Assembly (NCBI GenBank): GCA_020829485.1
Contig: JAIVFU010000074.1
Span: 1-25,807, forward strand
DNA from: Nostoc sp. CHAB 5834
GTDB lineage: Bacteria; Cyanobacteriota; Cyanobacteriia; Cyanobacteriales; Nostocaceae
Length of the DNA stretch: 25,807 bases
Direction: 5' to 3'
The notes beneath the pieces were generated by a model. It worked only from the letters and a program-made list of their open reading frames with translations, made no database searches and had not been told where the DNA came from. The translations under genes and the position numbers were made by a program. This document shows positions 24,702-25,807 of the stretch, in pieces; position 1 is the first letter of the stretch; every line of letters starts with the position of its first letter.

Positions 24702-25160
24702 ATGGTTCAAGTTATTCAAGGAAAAGATATCACCCTAGCTCAACTCATCGATGAATTTGGTCTACACCTTGCAGACAACGAACATTTTTTTTCAGAGTGG
24801 CAGCAAGATTTACCTGAGTTGAGTGATTTAGAAAAGCAATCTCTCAACCAAGTCAAGGCAGAATATTTGCATTTATCCCGCTACCAAATTTTAGAACCTG
24901 TAGTCAAAATGGTGGTGCTATCTCCACTATTGCGTCTAGCAGGTTTTTATCAACCGCCTTTCTACATTGCGTCGGAAGAAGAGGTAAGAATTTCTTCTGA
25001 AGACGAAGGCACAATTATTAGAGGACGTATTGATATCTTGGTGTTTCATCCTCCATTTTGGGTTCTCGTAATTGAGGCGAAACGAGCAGAATATTCTTTG
25101 GAGGTAGCAATTTCTCAAGCATTAGCTTATATGTTGGCTAATCTTGGTAATGAGAGATAA
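24702..25160 (+). CDS. HsdR_N-like PD-(D/E)XK nuclease domain, truncated
   Basis: 152 aa from ATG 24702. It resembles the N-terminal domain of type I restriction R subunits and stand-alone relatives. A helical start (to about 80) carries E65. Nuclease motifs follow: GRID with D111, then VIEAK with E125 and K127, so the metal site is complete. The sequence breaks off at QALAYMLAN, where relatives continue with another ~50-100 residues, and ends with LGNER and a stop. The break coincides with the start of an unrelated coiled-coil frame (25150), pointing to a deletion or recombination that joined two genes. Activity is doubtful because the end of the fold is missing. It is possibly the remnant of a restriction or defence gene. 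Confidence 0.7.
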   Translation: MVQVIQGKDITLAQLIDEFGLHLADNEHFFSEWQQDLPELSDLEKQSLNQVKAEYLHLSRYQILEPVVKMVVLSPLLRLAGFYQPPFYIASEEEVRISSEDEGTIIRGRIDILVFHPPFWVLVIEAKRAEYSLEVAISQALAYMLANLGNER

Positions 25161-25569
25161 TGCCCAAACCGAATTAGAAAAAGCAAAAACAGAAACCGCA
25201 GCAACCAGGCAAGATAATCAGCGAATATCGGCAGACAATAAAAAAATATCACGCGACAATCAAAGGATATCGGAACAGGCGGCACAGGTAAAACGGAATC
25301 TTAGTAATGCAACTTCAAAACTGAATGCCGCAAATGTCAATGTGAATCAGGCACAGCAAAACCTGAAACTAGCTCAAAACAAAGTGGCAGCAGCTAGCGA
25401 AAAGGCTAGTCAAGCTGAAGTACAGGCAAACCAAGCAATTGAACAAAAACAAGAGGCACAACAGCAGCGTAAAAAAGCTGTTGCAGATTTAAATCGGGCA
25501 AGGCAAGAACAACAGCAGGCGCAAATTGCTCTGAATGCGTCGTCTTCAGCCCCGATGGCAAAACTTTAG
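25150..25569 (+). CDS. Coiled-coil segment from a WD40 (STAND-type) protein, chimeric
   Basis: About 139 residues from ATG 25150 (a TTG at 25144 is also in frame). The sequence ([20 protein letters not shown]... [20 protein letters not shown] ... [20 protein letters not shown]) is a long polar Gln/Ala/Lys coiled-coil. In large cyanobacterial STAND-WD40 proteins such a stretch normally lies between the ATPase part and the beta-propeller. Here the ATPase part is absent and the frame overlaps the end of the truncated nuclease by 11 bp. At about 25538 it meets WD40 sequence in another frame and ends SSSAPMAKL, so it is a fragment created by deletions at both sides. Confidence 0.6.
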   Translation: MRDNAQTELEKAKTETAATRQDNQRISADNKKISRDNQRISEQAAQVKRNLSNATSKLNAANVNVNQAQQNLKLAQNKVAAASEKASQAEVQANQAIEQKQEAQQQRKKAVADLNRARQEQQQAQIALNASSSAPMAKL

Positions 25570-25807
25570 CTTCCGCAAGTCTTGACAACACCATCAAATT
25601 GTGGAATCGGGAGACGGGCAAAGAAATTTCCACCCTGAGTGGGCATAGCGATTGGGTCATCAGCGTCGTCTTCAGCCTGGATGGCAAAACTTTAGCTTCC
25701 GCAAGTCTTGACAACACCATCAAATTGTGGAATCGGGAGACGGGCAAAGAAATTTCCACCCTGAGTGGGCATAGCGATTGGGTCATCAGCGTCGTCTTCA
25801 GCCTGGA
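25539..25807 (+). pseudogene. WD40 repeats, out of frame with the preceding coiled-coil, cut by window end
   Basis: From GTC at 25539 the frame reads [20 protein letters not shown], then [20 protein letters not shown] and so on, with the GH...WD-type spacing of 42 residues per blade. The upstream coiled-coil frame (codon phase one different) runs into it and stops, so the blades lack a matching start. The frame is open from 25473. The propeller continues past 25807. Such propellers act as recognition or scaffold domains in STAND proteins. Confidence 0.7.
25541..25807. repeat. 126-bp near-identical direct repeat (WD40 blades)
   Basis: The stretch starting at 25541 recurs 126 bp later (25667 onward) with only two differences in the compared part (CCC versus CTG in GCC CCG/GCC TGG) before the window ends. 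126 bp equals one 42-residue blade. The near-identity at nucleotide level points to recent duplication. Confidence 0.9.

Noticed and set aside
25406..25786. Reverse 126-residue frame over the WD40 repeats
   Set aside because: It is the antisense of repeated WD40 blades; its internal repetition merely mirrors the 126-bp DNA repeat.
1..25807. tRNA, rRNA or riboswitch genes
   Set aside because: No cloverleaf, rRNA segment or known riboswitch core was recognised by eye; a covariance-model scan would be needed to exclude small RNAs.

Overview
The window looks like accessory chromosome from a filamentous (Nostoc-like) cyanobacterium. The signs are more than twenty copies of the HIP1 octamer GCGATCGC, small dispersed repeats of about 29 bp, heptanucleotide tandem repeats, several Uma2-family genes, and cyanobacterial families such as CHAT-AAA proteins, a single-domain TrkA-like protein and a WD40 protein. 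No rRNA, tRNA or CRISPR array was seen.

Left part (1-4961): the 3' end of an insertion-sequence transposase cuts off the N-terminal part of an SF1 (UPF1/DNA2-like) helicase. Next come an intact Uma2 endonuclease gene, a decayed internal fragment of a second helicase copy, and a CPA1 Na+/H+ antiporter. Middle (5206-12017, all minus strand): a small chaperone-usher fimbrial cluster (broken pilin, pilin, chaperone, usher), followed by a bile-acid/sodium symporter-like protein, a TrkA-type NAD-binding protein and a DUF3124 lipoprotein. A strong terminator lies between pilin and chaperone, so the pilin is probably made in excess. From 12346 to 16913 lies the full-length helicase (1491 aa), with a 3' scrap of a Uma2 gene directly behind it. 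Its first ~55 residues look like the N-terminal domain of translation initiation factor IF-2, and about 750 residues, partly coiled-coil, separate Walker A from Walker B.

Right part (17167-25807): a histone-deacetylase-family hydrolase, a truncated metallo-hydrolase, a second Uma2 gene, an alpha/beta hydrolase and a membrane-anchored Ser/Thr kinase. A 930-bp intergenic stretch follows, holding nested MITE-like elements and six exact-length 42-bp tandem repeats. After it comes a damaged conflict-type region: a CHAT-AAA gene broken by a 4-bp GATC duplication inside a HIP1 site, a truncated PD-(D/E)XK nuclease, and a coiled-coil/WD40 gene with an out-of-frame junction that runs off the window.

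The strongest unusual signals are: (i) the IF2N-helicase fusion and its linkage to Uma2, shown by two complementary half-decayed copies of a helicase-Uma2 cassette; (ii) the 42-bp array ahead of the CHAT gene; (iii) the HIP1-site frameshift; (iv) a dispersed repeat inserted in frame in the usher. All statements come from reading the sequence; no database search was run.
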